From Vulcanimicrobiota bacterium (GTDB lineage Bacteria; Vulcanimicrobiota; Vulcanimicrobiia; Vulcanimicrobiales; Vulcanimicrobiaceae): 64,000 nt of DNA. The DNA is taken from assembly GCA_013036095.1 (NCBI GenBank), contig JAAXCW010000005.1, positions 62,001 to 126,000 on the forward strand, written 5' to 3'. Positions 24,665-34,101 of the stretch are shown one piece after another (the stretch's first letter is position 1; every line of letters starts with the position of its first letter). The translations under genes and the position numbers were made by a program. Under the pieces are notes generated by a model. The model did no database searches, was not told where the DNA came from, and was given only the letters and a program-made list of their open reading frames with translations.

Positions 24665-25003
24665 CTACTGGGGCGGCGTCTGTGGACACCAGGTCGAATG
24701 AAGGTCCGCCGGATCGATCGGCGGAGCATGGAGAAACTTGTAATACACGCCGTCAGGTCCTACATAAACGGTCTCTCCGTCCTGCGGGTCGGAGGCATAG
24801 TATACGGGATCATGTGTCGCAGCGTCATACTTTTCAAGCCAGTGATAGTCGGCGGGTCGGCTTGAATAACCGTATGGCGAAGTACAAGGATGATAAGCAA
24901 ATCTTAACGCGTTCGATACCACGATCGCTAGCGCGAAGACGACCAGAAGCACGACAGTAGCTTTTGATTCAATTCCGTTAGCAACCCAAAGCCTAGCAAG
25001 CAT
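24665..25003 (-). CDS. Small single-pass membrane protein of unknown function
   Basis: 112 residues: one N-terminal transmembrane segment (TVVLLVVFALAIVVSNAL) followed by an ~80-residue Tyr/Pro/Asp-rich exported tail (YSSRPADYHW, VYVGPDGVYYKF). No family is recognised. It overlaps the end of the GT4 gene by 11 bp and precedes the C-methyltransferase by 8 bp, so it is translated within the operon. It could be an accessory subunit of the glycosyltransferase machinery; that is position-based inference. Confidence 0.65.
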   Translation of the reverse strand: MLARLWVANGIESKATVVLLVVFALAIVVSNALRFAYHPCTSPYGYSSRPADYHWLEKYDAATHDPVYYASDPQDGETVYVGPDGVYYKFLHAPPIDPADLHSTWCPQTPPQ

Positions 25004-26222
25004 TTTTCTCGTCGATAGAAGCCGTGCGGTGACCCGGGGACCGGCTGGTTTGCCCTGCCACCTTCAAAAGGATTTCGAGATCTTTTTCGGCTGCGCGGCT
25101 CCAGTCGAATCGTTGCACGTCAAGGCTCGCGGCATTTCCAAGTGCCGTGCGCTCGTCGCTATCTCTCATTAAAGACAGAACTTCGCGTGCGAACTCCTCG
25201 TGGTTGTGCAGCGCCACGCGGCGTAGCCCCACCCTAAACAAAGAACGGTATGCCGGCAAGTCGTAGGCAACTACCGGTACGCCGCATGCTAGCGCTTCGC
25301 AAACGGCGATCCCCCAGCCTTCTTCCAAGCTCGGAGCGACCATTATCTCGCTCGATTTTATCACCGCGATCGTTTCGGCGTGAGACAATTGCCCCAAAAG
25401 AGTCACGTTTCGTTCGAGCTGGTTTTCCGCGATCTTTCCGTTTAGCCAGTCCAGCTGGGGTTTCGGAAGCGAGCCAACCAAGGCAAGGCGCGCCGACGCA
25501 TCGCGCTCTACGACTCTTTTCCATATGGGGAGAACCTCCTTAAGCCCTTTTCCAGGCCGCAGATGCCCTACAAGGCATGCTGTAAAACTGACGTTGCTCC
25601 TTCGTACCGTTCTAATCTCGTCCAAGTCGATTCCATTATTCACAAATGCCAGGCGCCCCTCATCGAGCCCGTAAGAGGCTAATTTTCGTCCAGCAAATCG
25701 TCCAGCTTCCGTGTCGTAGACGAACGCCGCCGTAGCTTGCGTCGCTATTCGACGGTGACCCCATTCTTGAACAAAACGCTTGAATCGGGCAAGCATTCCC
25801 GCACCGGGATCGCGTTGCTCAGCTTCCAGAATATGGTGCACGATTGCGACCCATTTCCCGTGACGAAATTTTTGATACAATGAGGCCGGTAAGACATCGC
25901 AAGGTTGATCCGAGTCCGAATACACGACATCGGCCGCCGGCAAATTACAAATAATTGCCGAAGTCCAAAACGCCGATATAACATATCCTATTGCTCGTTG
26001 CCACAGATATTTTTCACGCCTGCCGAAAAGCGAGGCTGGAACCATGTGAAATGTGGTTTCAAAGCCCAGCGCCAAACAGGCCTCCTTTCCGCCGCGCGTG
26101 GTGACCACATATGTTTCGTGTCCTAAAGCGGCGATCCGACGGGCTATATTCGCCGTACGAATAATGCTGCCGCCGAGCTGAGGGGCCAAGCCATTGGCAT
26201 TTATGATGTAGAGAATCCGCAT
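24993..26222 (-). CDS. Family 4 (GT-B) glycosyltransferase
   Basis: Retaining GT-B glycosyltransferase, 409 residues. The N-terminal domain starts MRILYIINANG with a glycine-rich loop (QLGGSIIRTANIARRIAALGHE). The C-terminal donor domain has LVGHLRPGKGLKEVLPIWKRV, VTLLGQLSHAETIAVIKSSEIMVAPSLEEGWGIAVCEALACGVPVVAYDLP with the E-x7-E motif. It likely adds a sugar to a lipid-linked oligosaccharide at the cytosolic face. It is followed by the overlapping small membrane-protein gene. Donor unknown. Confidence 0.92.
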   Translation of the reverse strand: MRILYIINANGLAPQLGGSIIRTANIARRIAALGHETYVVTTRGGKEACLALGFETTFHMVPASLFGRREKYLWQRAIGYVISAFWTSAIICNLPAADVVYSDSDQPCDVLPASLYQKFRHGKWVAIVHHILEAEQRDPGAGMLARFKRFVQEWGHRRIATQATAAFVYDTEAGRFAGRKLASYGLDEGRLAFVNNGIDLDEIRTVRRSNVSFTACLVGHLRPGKGLKEVLPIWKRVVERDASARLALVGSLPKPQLDWLNGKIAENQLERNVTLLGQLSHAETIAVIKSSEIMVAPSLEEGWGIAVCEALACGVPVVAYDLPAYRSLFRVGLRRVALHNHEEFAREVLSLMRDSDERTALGNAASLDVQRFDWSRAAEKDLEILLKVAGQTSRSPGHRTASIDEKNAC

Positions 26223-26237
26223 CGGGCGCTGAGCGCT

Positions 26238-27260
26238 CTAGCCCTGCCCGAACATTCCACGATTTGCATCAATCCACGTAGCGAGCGCTTCAATTCCCTG
26301 CGCTGCACGCGTCGCGGGCTCCCAGCCGAAGTCTTCCTGGGCTTTATTGATATTCGCAACAAAGACGCGTTGGTCGCCCGGCCGCCAATCTGAAAACGCG
26401 ACTCGTTGCTCTCTCCTGTATCTCCGGCCCAATAAATCGACTAACTCCAGGAGCGACAATGTATTTTTTGGTCCACCACCCAGATTGTAAATTTTGCCCG
26501 CCGTGATTTGAATCCGTTCATACGCCCGTGCGTAAGCCTCCGCAAGATCCTCAACATACAGTACATCACGAATCTGCTTACCGTCACCGTAAATAGTGAT
26601 CGGTTGGCCTAGCGATGCGCGTATTGAAAACCACGCGACCCAGCCCTGATCCTCAAGGCCAAACTGATGCGGCCCATAAATGCACGACTGGCGAAACACT
26701 ATTGTTCGCAAACCAAAAATTCTTGCGTAATCGTGGACGTACTGATCCGCCGCACCTTTTGAGCAACCATAAGGCGAATAAAAATCGAGCGGTTCCGTTT
26801 CCGGAACTCCATCCGAGAGTGCGTCGAATTCGTAACGACCGTTCCGTTCGACTACGCCAAGATGCTCGAGCCCGCCGTAGACTTTATTAGTTGACGCGTA
26901 CATCAGAACCTGACCCTCGTTGTTCTGCCGAAGCGCCTCCAATACGTTAAATGTGCCCAAGGCGTTGATTTCAAAATCGGAGCGAGGATCGAGAACAGAC
27001 GTTGTAACGGCTACTTGACCAGCCTCATGAATAACCAAGGCGACGCCTCTGACACGGGCTCGTAGGACCTCTAAGTCGGTTCGTACATCCACATGTTCGA
27101 TAGAAATGCTTCGGTACTTCTCCGCGAGCCACGCGGCATTGCGACGCGATCCGGCCCGGGAAAAATTGTCGAGAATAGCAACTTCATGCCCCCGGCTCAA
27201 AAAGTAATCGGCGGAGTTTACGCCGATAAAGCCCGCGCCGCCAATGATCAGGACCTTCAT
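26238..27260 (-). CDS. CDP-paratose 2-epimerase-like SDR
   Basis: Extended SDR of 340 residues from MKVLIIGGAGFIGVNSADYF; the 15 upstream codons are ignored. It matches the CDP-paratose/tyvelose 2-epimerase group by STNKVYGGLEHLGVVERNGRYEF, FYSPYGCSKGAADQYVHDYAR (Tyr-x3-Lys), FRQSCIYGPHQFGLEDQGWVAWF and GKQIRDVLYVEDLAEAY. With rfbF in the same gene run this supports a CDP-sugar pathway. Some relatives act on other 2-keto-capable nucleotide sugars, so the substrate is not certain. It starts the minus-strand run and diverges from the first giant membrane protein (147 bp gap). Confidence 0.82.
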   Translation of the reverse strand: MKVLIIGGAGFIGVNSADYFLSRGHEVAILDNFSRAGSRRNAAWLAEKYRSISIEHVDVRTDLEVLRARVRGVALVIHEAGQVAVTTSVLDPRSDFEINALGTFNVLEALRQNNEGQVLMYASTNKVYGGLEHLGVVERNGRYEFDALSDGVPETEPLDFYSPYGCSKGAADQYVHDYARIFGLRTIVFRQSCIYGPHQFGLEDQGWVAWFSIRASLGQPITIYGDGKQIRDVLYVEDLAEAYARAYERIQITAGKIYNLGGGPKNTLSLLELVDLLGRRYRREQRVAFSDWRPGDQRVFVANINKAQEDFGWEPATRAAQGIEALATWIDANRGMFGQG

Positions 27261-27407
27261 AAGCGGCCAGGTTCGCTGATTCAAATCGTGTCCCTTCGCT
27301 ATCATTTGGATCGTCAGACGGATGCCTTCGGTGAATCACTTTTGGCGCGCGGACCGCATACCCAGGGGCACGGGCTTCGATCCGCGTAGTATGCCCAAAC
27401 AGTAAAC

Positions 27408-29915
27408 ATGAGGCCTGATTTTTTAAAGCGCCAGCAAACTTTGAATGCCTTGGAGTGGGCATGGTACCTTTTCATCTGCTCACTTCCGATCTGGTTTCAC
27501 ACTGCTTTCGCTTTCGGCATTTTGATGTCAGGATCTCCCTTTTCGGCTTGGAACTATAATGGCCACGGTGCCGATCAGACGGCAGCGGTTTCGACGTTTG
27601 GTCCGTACATATTTACTATTGTTTTCAATGTGCTGTTTCACGCTGCGACTGTCCCTCTGCTGTTTGCGCTGTGGTCCCTAGCGTGCGCGCTCAGCGCGTT
27701 ATATGTTCTCAACGCAATTGGTATTCTGGATAAGAAAGTTAGGTTGCTCGGAGTAACTGCATATATTCTGAGCCCTTACGTCATGCTCAATTGGTTGACT
27801 CACCATCAACTCGATTTGGGCGGCTTTGTCGTACTCCCGGTTATGCTGGGCGCATTTCGGCATTTTGCGGTTCGTCCAAACTTCCACAAGCTTATATTCT
27901 CCACCACGATCGGCGGCTTGGCTGGACTACTCTTTGGGTTGGGGATTTCTGCGCTACTGGTAATCGTAATATTTTATTTCGTGTACGCGGCGTGGTACGC
28001 TTTGTCGGCCAGCAAGGAAGACCGGTGGCGAAGTGTAATCGCAAGCGTTCTTGAAGTTGGCATCGTCGCCGGCATCGCGGCGGCGAGTGTCTTGCCTAGC
28101 TTTTTTAGTCTAACAATTTATCCGCATGTGGCGGCGCCTGAACACGTATTACTGCCTACAACCGACCTTCTGACGCGCCTATTTGGGCACCCGGATCTTT
28201 TCAGCGAGGCGCAGATTAGAAACGCTCCAGCAGTTGGATGGAACTTGACACTGGCCGCACTCAGCGCTGCGATTTTCCTCCTTGAATTTGCGCTGGCGTT
28301 TTTTGCATTGGCGCTAGCTCCGACACGCGAAACGCGCGTCTTTACAACACTATTCATAAGCCTTCTCATCGTGCAGTTAGTCATCGCAACACCAATGAGC
28401 ATCACCATTCCAGTAGCGCTCGTTTATGTTTTGCTTCTTACGCGGACACTTGAGGCATTGGTAACGCGTCAGATTTCGGGGCTCGGCCGGAATATCGTGG
28501 TTGCGCTCTCGCTGGCGGTGCTTGGGTTGTGCGCGATGCCGTTAGCTTTGGCAGCTCCTCGCGCGGATGCAAAACCCCAAACTTCCCCTCTTGTTATGGC
28601 ACCGCGCGTCACCGGCGCACCATCTCTGTCGATTGGGAAGTGGGATGGTGATTTCAGTAACGCAGTCGTAACTAGTCAAACGCCTTGGACGGAGACCGCC
28701 CAGATATTGGGGCTGAATCTGAATGAGTCATCACATCTAAAGGGACTTCCAATCTACGTCAGGGCAAATAGTATCGCTCCTTCGGCCCTCCCAACAGACT
28801 TTGAATTATCCGGTATTGAGTATGATCTGAGCGCAGATCCCAACATTGTGGCGCGTTACGTACCGGGCTGGGTAGCGATCGTTGGCTCTGCGTCCGACTC
28901 TCTAGCGATACCGACAAACCCACGAGCACGATTTAATTTCTTGGGAAACCAACAGATTTGGAACGCCCTAAATTCGACGTTACTTTATCTTTCAACGGCC
29001 GCCCACAAATTCGTTATCGCGGGGATACAGGATTCGAAGGGCGTGCCGCTCCAGATCATCGGAGCCGTGTGGGACGATGGCTGGATTGGTTTCGGTACCC
29101 GCGGGCCCCCGATCGTCCAATACCCGGTGACGATACCCGCACACAGGAACGCAATTGTTCAGATCAATGAACCTTTGAGCGGTTTGATTCAGGTTCGGGT
29201 TCCTGCTCATTCAATGGCGCTGCGGGTTTTAGGCGATTCGCCAAGATTTTACGGCTTCTCGCAGATCGGCGCGGCAGATCCCGGTAGATTGCTTCTGCCT
29301 TACCAAGATGCGGGAGAGTATACGTTTCGCGCCAAGATTTTGGCCCCTTCCGCTTCTCTGGTCATTGATGGCAGAAATTGGCCTGCCAGCTCGGCGGGAA
29401 GTCCGCCCGGCGTGCTTGACTTCGGAACGCACGCGTTAGGAGCGGGTGAACACGCCCTATCCGTTCGTGTATTAGGGCAGCCGTGGTCAGAAGGCCTGTT
29501 AAGCTTAACTCGAACGAACCTTGGCAACGCGAAGCGGGTAAGCATCGATGACCAAAACTTCGTGCCGCAACAATTTCGCTTTGTCGTCTCGCGAGAACCG
29601 GCCGTCGTTACGCTAAACCAGGTATTCTCGAGCGGTTGGGTGATGCTTCCCGGCAAGGCGACTTGGCTCGATGTGCTGCTAGTGCCGGTTTTTCAGACAT
29701 CCCTCGCTCCTCACTTCGTGAGCAATGGTTACGCCAATTCATGGCTCGCCAGCCCCAGTGATGGGCGCCAATTCACGATTGTTTATTGGCCGCAAGTCGT
29801 CGTTAACATCGGCCTCGCAATAACGTGCGCAACTGTCGCGCTTATTTTCATTTGCTGGGGTCTCGCCAGCGTTAAACCTTTCGCGGATCCGTCAAGATCA
29901 AGCCATCCCCGCTGA
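27408..29915 (+). CDS. Giant GT-C-like membrane protein A
   Basis: An 835-residue integral membrane protein. Residues 1 to about 385 are multi-spanning, with an Asp in the first outside loop (WNYNGHGADQTAA) as in GT-C enzymes that use lipid-linked sugars. A ~400-residue beta-rich extracytoplasmic part follows, then a C-terminal motif Q-V-F-S-S-G-W ... NGYANSW ... IVYWP and a final helix (IGLAITCATVALIFIC). This closing motif resembles AftD/DUF3367 arabinofuranosyltransferases and YfhO, and recurs in four other proteins of this window. Likely role: transfers sugar from a polyprenyl-phosphate donor outside the membrane. Function is inference from topology and motif. Confidence 0.65.
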   Translation: MRPDFLKRQQTLNALEWAWYLFICSLPIWFHTAFAFGILMSGSPFSAWNYNGHGADQTAAVSTFGPYIFTIVFNVLFHAATVPLLFALWSLACALSALYVLNAIGILDKKVRLLGVTAYILSPYVMLNWLTHHQLDLGGFVVLPVMLGAFRHFAVRPNFHKLIFSTTIGGLAGLLFGLGISALLVIVIFYFVYAAWYALSASKEDRWRSVIASVLEVGIVAGIAAASVLPSFFSLTIYPHVAAPEHVLLPTTDLLTRLFGHPDLFSEAQIRNAPAVGWNLTLAALSAAIFLLEFALAFFALALAPTRETRVFTTLFISLLIVQLVIATPMSITIPVALVYVLLLTRTLEALVTRQISGLGRNIVVALSLAVLGLCAMPLALAAPRADAKPQTSPLVMAPRVTGAPSLSIGKWDGDFSNAVVTSQTPWTETAQILGLNLNESSHLKGLPIYVRANSIAPSALPTDFELSGIEYDLSADPNIVARYVPGWVAIVGSASDSLAIPTNPRARFNFLGNQQIWNALNSTLLYLSTAAHKFVIAGIQDSKGVPLQIIGAVWDDGWIGFGTRGPPIVQYPVTIPAHRNAIVQINEPLSGLIQVRVPAHSMALRVLGDSPRFYGFSQIGAADPGRLLLPYQDAGEYTFRAKILAPSASLVIDGRNWPASSAGSPPGVLDFGTHALGAGEHALSVRVLGQPWSEGLLSLTRTNLGNAKRVSIDDQNFVPQQFRFVVSREPAVVTLNQVFSSGWVMLPGKATWLDVLLVPVFQTSLAPHFVSNGYANSWLASPSDGRQFTIVYWPQVVVNIGLAITCATVALIFICWGLASVKPFADPSRSSHPR

Positions 29916-29934
29916 CCGTGACGCCAACAACCCG

Positions 29935-32900
29935 GTGCTGAGGACGCCTAAACCACACAAAGCCTATTACTTAGGGGTCTTTTTCCTATTGCTCGCCGCA
30001 ATCGCCCGAGCCGTTTCCCCTTCGTTCAGTGACTCTTTCGAGGCGTTTGGGCTATGGTTGCTCGTATTCGGCATAATCGTCCCTGCAGTTGCGTCAGGTC
30101 AGTACTCTATCCGTGCACCGATGCCTTCGCGACGGTATCTGCGGTTCGGCCTAGCCGAGCTCGTAACGGTGACCGGCTGCGCGACCGTTGCCAGTTTTCT
30201 ACTTTCTTGGGTGAACCTCGCATCTCCAGGCTTCGTCGGCATGCGACATGACTGGTTCAGCTTTGCTTTTGCCGATCAAATTAGACTATTGGCGGCGGGC
30301 GAGTGGTGGGGCTGGATACAAATGGGTCTCGGAGAATCGACGGCATACCCCAATGGGTGGGTGCTCTGGTCCCTTTACGGCATAACGTCATTTCTAACCC
30401 CCGCAATGTTTGTTTCCAAGCTCACACTTCTGGGGGTTCCGGCAACTCTTATGGTGTCTACGTACCTCCTTTGCCGACTTGGCCTTTCATGTAGCCGCTT
30501 AAGTGCAGCAGTGGCGGCGGTGTTCGCCGGAATTTGCCCCGTCACGTTCAACAGGATCGTCGCCGGACAATTGACATATCTCTGGGCATACTCGCTGCTT
30601 CCGCTCGCGCTGCTTTGTTATTGGCGCATTAGGAGCCTCGCATCCTGGCCGTGGATGCTTGGGACGGTACTTTGTCTGGCTGCCATTAGCTCCCAAATAC
30701 AGTTCATGCTTATTTTTGCCGTCATTGTCGTCATTGACTTGCTTACAAGACCGCATCGAACACTACGCAGCGCGTTCCCAGCCCTCGCCACGGTCGTTGC
30801 GACGTTTGCTTTTTCTCAAGGAGCGACGATTTTTAGCCTGCTTTTCAGTGGAACGGCTTTGCAACAGTCCATTCAGTTCGCCCCCGGAACCGACTCGATC
30901 GCACGAAGCGGTACGACGTTCCTAGGGGGACTGCAGCTCTATGATTATTTCACCCGATATTTCGAACAAGCGCAGGCGGCACTATCTCTGCCGGGCGACC
31001 TAATGGCGGTTGCAGGCTGGTTAATGCTGCTCTTTTTAGCTTGGGCGGCGTTTGCATCGCCGTTTCGCCAACCAACCACGGTAGCGTTGATATTATGGAT
31101 CGCGGGCGCATACCTTTCGACGGCGGTTAATGCGCCGTACTCCTGGTGGCTGGCGGATGTATATCAGCACTTCCGTTTCATGCAATTATTTCGGGAACCT
31201 TATCATTGGAGCGCCCTGTCCGAACTAGGTGCTGCAATGCTTGTGGCGTTCGGGAGTGACACATGGCTAAGCATGCTGAGCTCGCGAAATTTCGCAGATG
31301 TTTTGCGTGAGCGACAGGACTTAACGAAACCGTCGCCCTCTATCGATCGCGCGCTCATGTTCCTGCGATTACTTTGGACGATGCGCGCACGTCTAGCGAT
31401 TTCTTGGATCTTTCCCCCTTTGGGCTTAGCTGGGATACTGGTTTTTTGTCTTCCTAGCCTGAGCGGCAACTGGGCTTATCAAGTGCAAAATGTGCGCCTC
31501 TCTTCCGATGACATGGCTGCCATGTCGCGAGCCCGCGCGGGGACGGGATATTCGCGAATTTTGTGGTTACCGATGGACGAACCGTTGCGTGTAGCCGGCA
31601 CAAGGTTCGCGGGCTCCGATCCAATGACAGCGACCGTGCCATATTCTGCCGAGGGCGCGGCAGGCACGCCGCCTCTCCCGCAAATCGTAATGGCCTTCAG
31701 ATCGGGGCATATTCGTGGCCTAAATCGCCTGTTACAATACTCGGCTGTCTCGACTATTATCAATCGTCGAGACATTCGATCGATGCTTCCGGATTTTTTA
31801 TATCGCCGGTATCCGCACCAGATGCGGTTGTATGATTCAAATGCTAACATCCGATCAATACCTGAGCTCCACTGGAAGTGCGAAGATATTGGCGCCGACC
31901 GGTATTGTTCAAGCATTCGCCCAAATCGGTTAATTTCGATACCCTCTGAACGCGCGCTGATTTCACCGTCTATGTCCGTTTTAGGAATTCTGCCGCCGCA
32001 AGTTACCCCCCAATTCTCAGTCGACCTTTCGACGATGGTCCAGTACGTTGCTTATGTGAATGGCGATCTGCCCGACATGAAAGCTCAATTGGCGCCATTA
32101 AAGTCCATGCTCTTGGATCAGATCTTAATTTTTGCCTCGGCAGACGCCGAGAGCGGCTGGGCTCCGCTAAATAGCTGGTGGCCCTACCGAGCCGATATCA
32201 CAACGGCATTTGACGCTTCACTGTTGAGCCTGACCTCCAGCGGCATCCTGCGACTGCACGCATTGAACGACGGGGATATTTTGATCGTATCGTATCTGTG
32301 CACGGTTCACGGCGGCCATATTGCTATTGAAATGCCCAATGCAAAGAAACCAATCATCCTTTCCACCGTCTCCAAGAATGGCCCATGGCTACGCTCCGCA
32401 AGTTTCCGTATCCGCCGAGGAACGACCACCGTTCGAAACATCGATGGCGAACAGGTCTTGCGATCGATCTACGAGATGTCCGCGACCGATTGGCGGACGG
32501 CGAACTACCGCTTCGACAATCTCCTGCGTAAAGCGCGATCGACTGCTGTCGAGACAGCCGGTCTGGAAGTTGTCTCGATACCGCGTACCGCCCTCTACAA
32601 CGTCGCCCCGCGAGCAACCATCGACGGCCGACGAGTCTCCGGACTGGTAAGGTTGGCCGGCGGGGCTCACGTGGTAAAAAGTTCGGGCGAAACGGTCATC
32701 AAGAGCGCGGGCTTTGGCACATCGGTCCAGATGGTTTTTGCGACAAATCTGTCCATGCGAAGAAATGGATTATATTACAGCGGCACACTACCGGCCAGCG
32801 CGAAGCTTTTCTGTCTAAGGATGCGCTTTTCGAAGGGGTGGAAATTGCTGGTAGACGGCCAGCTTGTCTCTAATCATACGGAAGGTGATCTCTTTTCGAA

Positions 32901-33072
32901 TGTCTGGTCCTTTTCTCCATCATCAAGAACGCGACGATTTGAGGTGATCTACGAACCAGCCGTCTGGATCGGTGCTATGCACGCCGCGCCCGCAATCTTC
33001 CTCGCTGGCTCCGCTATGGTGTTGCTCATGCTAGGCTTGCGGGAACTCTTCGTGAAACGTTCGTTGACCTGA
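29935..33072 (+). CDS. Giant GT-C-like membrane protein B
   Basis: 1045 residues, GTG start 19 bp after protein A, so cotranscribed. The N-terminal half is multi-spanning, with an outside-loop acidic pair near RHDWFSFAF and the family segment ...CPVTFNRIVAGQLTYLWAYSLLPLALL. Residues from about 500 form a soluble extracytoplasmic portion. The C-terminal motif is M-R-F-S-K-G-W ... LFSNVWSF ... VIYEP then a final helix (IFLAGSAMVLLMLGL). It belongs to the same family as the genes at 27408, 37226, 40731 and 44743, with low sequence identity except at these motifs. Sugar donor and acceptor unknown; a polymer-modifying GT-C is the best inference. Confidence 0.65.
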   Translation: MLRTPKPHKAYYLGVFFLLLAAIARAVSPSFSDSFEAFGLWLLVFGIIVPAVASGQYSIRAPMPSRRYLRFGLAELVTVTGCATVASFLLSWVNLASPGFVGMRHDWFSFAFADQIRLLAAGEWWGWIQMGLGESTAYPNGWVLWSLYGITSFLTPAMFVSKLTLLGVPATLMVSTYLLCRLGLSCSRLSAAVAAVFAGICPVTFNRIVAGQLTYLWAYSLLPLALLCYWRIRSLASWPWMLGTVLCLAAISSQIQFMLIFAVIVVIDLLTRPHRTLRSAFPALATVVATFAFSQGATIFSLLFSGTALQQSIQFAPGTDSIARSGTTFLGGLQLYDYFTRYFEQAQAALSLPGDLMAVAGWLMLLFLAWAAFASPFRQPTTVALILWIAGAYLSTAVNAPYSWWLADVYQHFRFMQLFREPYHWSALSELGAAMLVAFGSDTWLSMLSSRNFADVLRERQDLTKPSPSIDRALMFLRLLWTMRARLAISWIFPPLGLAGILVFCLPSLSGNWAYQVQNVRLSSDDMAAMSRARAGTGYSRILWLPMDEPLRVAGTRFAGSDPMTATVPYSAEGAAGTPPLPQIVMAFRSGHIRGLNRLLQYSAVSTIINRRDIRSMLPDFLYRRYPHQMRLYDSNANIRSIPELHWKCEDIGADRYCSSIRPNRLISIPSERALISPSMSVLGILPPQVTPQFSVDLSTMVQYVAYVNGDLPDMKAQLAPLKSMLLDQILIFASADAESGWAPLNSWWPYRADITTAFDASLLSLTSSGILRLHALNDGDILIVSYLCTVHGGHIAIEMPNAKKPIILSTVSKNGPWLRSASFRIRRGTTTVRNIDGEQVLRSIYEMSATDWRTANYRFDNLLRKARSTAVETAGLEVVSIPRTALYNVAPRATIDGRRVSGLVRLAGGAHVVKSSGETVIKSAGFGTSVQMVFATNLSMRRNGLYYSGTLPASAKLFCLRMRFSKGWKLLVDGQLVSNHTEGDLFSNVWSFSPSSRTRRFEVIYEPAVWIGAMHAAPAIFLAGSAMVLLMLGLRELFVKRSLT

Positions 33073-33082
33073 AGGTCTCGCA

Positions 33083-33820
33083 TCATGTCCGCCCGGTGCT
33101 GTTTTGTTTTGTCGCTTCGGCTACAAATCCAGCGGCAAGTTCCGGTTTTATGCGTAACAAAGCATCGATGTAACTCAAGAGACCCGACTGCATCGCGCGG
33201 TAGCCCTCAAAATGAGTCACTTCGAATCCCACGTCGCGTAAAAGTTCTTTTAAGGCGCCCCCGGTAAAAATTTTTAGATGACCCTGGGTCTCTCTACCTT
33301 GCCCCAAGAACTTCAGGCCGCGTCCGAGATTCTTGTGGGCGCTCGTTTCGGTCCAAATCGGTTGAACTCCGAACAGAAGCAGCAGCCTATTGGGCAGGTA
33401 CGCTAGATTTGGGGTCGTCACCAAGAGCTTCCCGCCCGCACGTAACGTGCGGGCACATTCTTGGAGCAATTTGTCTGTGTGCACAACATGCTCGATAACT
33501 TCTCCGCAGACGATAACGTCAAAATACGCGTCAGGATACGGAATTTTTTTGGACGCGTCACATTGCACGCCGCGGAAACCCAAAGCCTGTACATTGTCAA
33601 TTGCAGTATGCGCTATGTCCGTTCCGTAGAGTTGGGTTCCCGGAAAGTATTGATGTAAAAATTGCAGGTTGCGCCCGTCACCACAGCCGATGTCGAGAAT
33701 CCTGCCGGCACCTTGCGGAATTCGAGCGCGAATCCTATGTAACCGATCCTCTTCAAAGCTTTGACCGCATCGTTCTATGTAGGATTCGTAAAAGCTCGAT
33801 TCTGTTTCCGGTTCGTGCAT
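33083..33820 (-). CDS. Class I SAM-dependent methyltransferase
   Basis: 245-residue soluble methyltransferase. Motif I is ILDIGCGDGRNLQFL, motif II region YGTDIAHTAI, motif III region YFDVIVCGEVIEHV, and TLRAGGKLLVTTPN completes the fold (Methyltransf_11/23 type). It lacks the extra zinc domain of the C-methyltransferases, so O- or N-methylation of a glycan or lipid is more likely. It ends 10 bp from the convergent end of protein B. The specific acceptor cannot be told. Confidence 0.88.
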   Translation of the reverse strand: MHEPETESSFYESYIERCGQSFEEDRLHRIRARIPQGAGRILDIGCGDGRNLQFLHQYFPGTQLYGTDIAHTAIDNVQALGFRGVQCDASKKIPYPDAYFDVIVCGEVIEHVVHTDKLLQECARTLRAGGKLLVTTPNLAYLPNRLLLLFGVQPIWTETSAHKNLGRGLKFLGQGRETQGHLKIFTGGALKELLRDVGFEVTHFEGYRAMQSGLLSYIDALLRIKPELAAGFVAEATKQNSTGRT

Positions 33821-34101
33821 ACAGCTTTCTCTTTCGGTTTTAGTCTCATCGCGGAACGCGCGGCAGCGGCTGCCCTGTCGTCACGCGTGCTTTCCTTAGG
33901 CAGGCGTTCTATCCAGTCTGAGCCAGGCCTGGATATACCCGAGCGTTCTCTCCCTGGACTGGCGAGCGCCGTCGGTATAGTTTATCTTGAACGGGGTAAG
34001 AACTGAAGATGCTGCTCCGTAACGTTTTTCATTAAGACGCTTGGCGACCTATATTTGCCGCGCTTCGGACCATAGCGGCGACCTTAGGAGAATATGAAAT
34101 C
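33821..34101. other. Intergenic region with competing inverted repeats
   Basis: 281 bases between a divergent methyltransferase and GT2 gene. TATCCAG (33910-33916) can pair with CTGGATA (33929-33935). The overlapping CCAGTC (33913-33918) can instead pair with GACTGG (33957-33962), so two stems are mutually exclusive. A Shine-Dalgarno (TAGGAG) lies near 34087 upstream of the GT2 ATG. No promoter was convincingly recognised. Confidence 0.4.

Noticed and set aside
24657..24689. GTG start 11 codons upstream for the second C-methyltransferase
   Set aside because: No Shine-Dalgarno, overlaps the upstream gene, and adds residues before the Cys pair that are unusual for the family.
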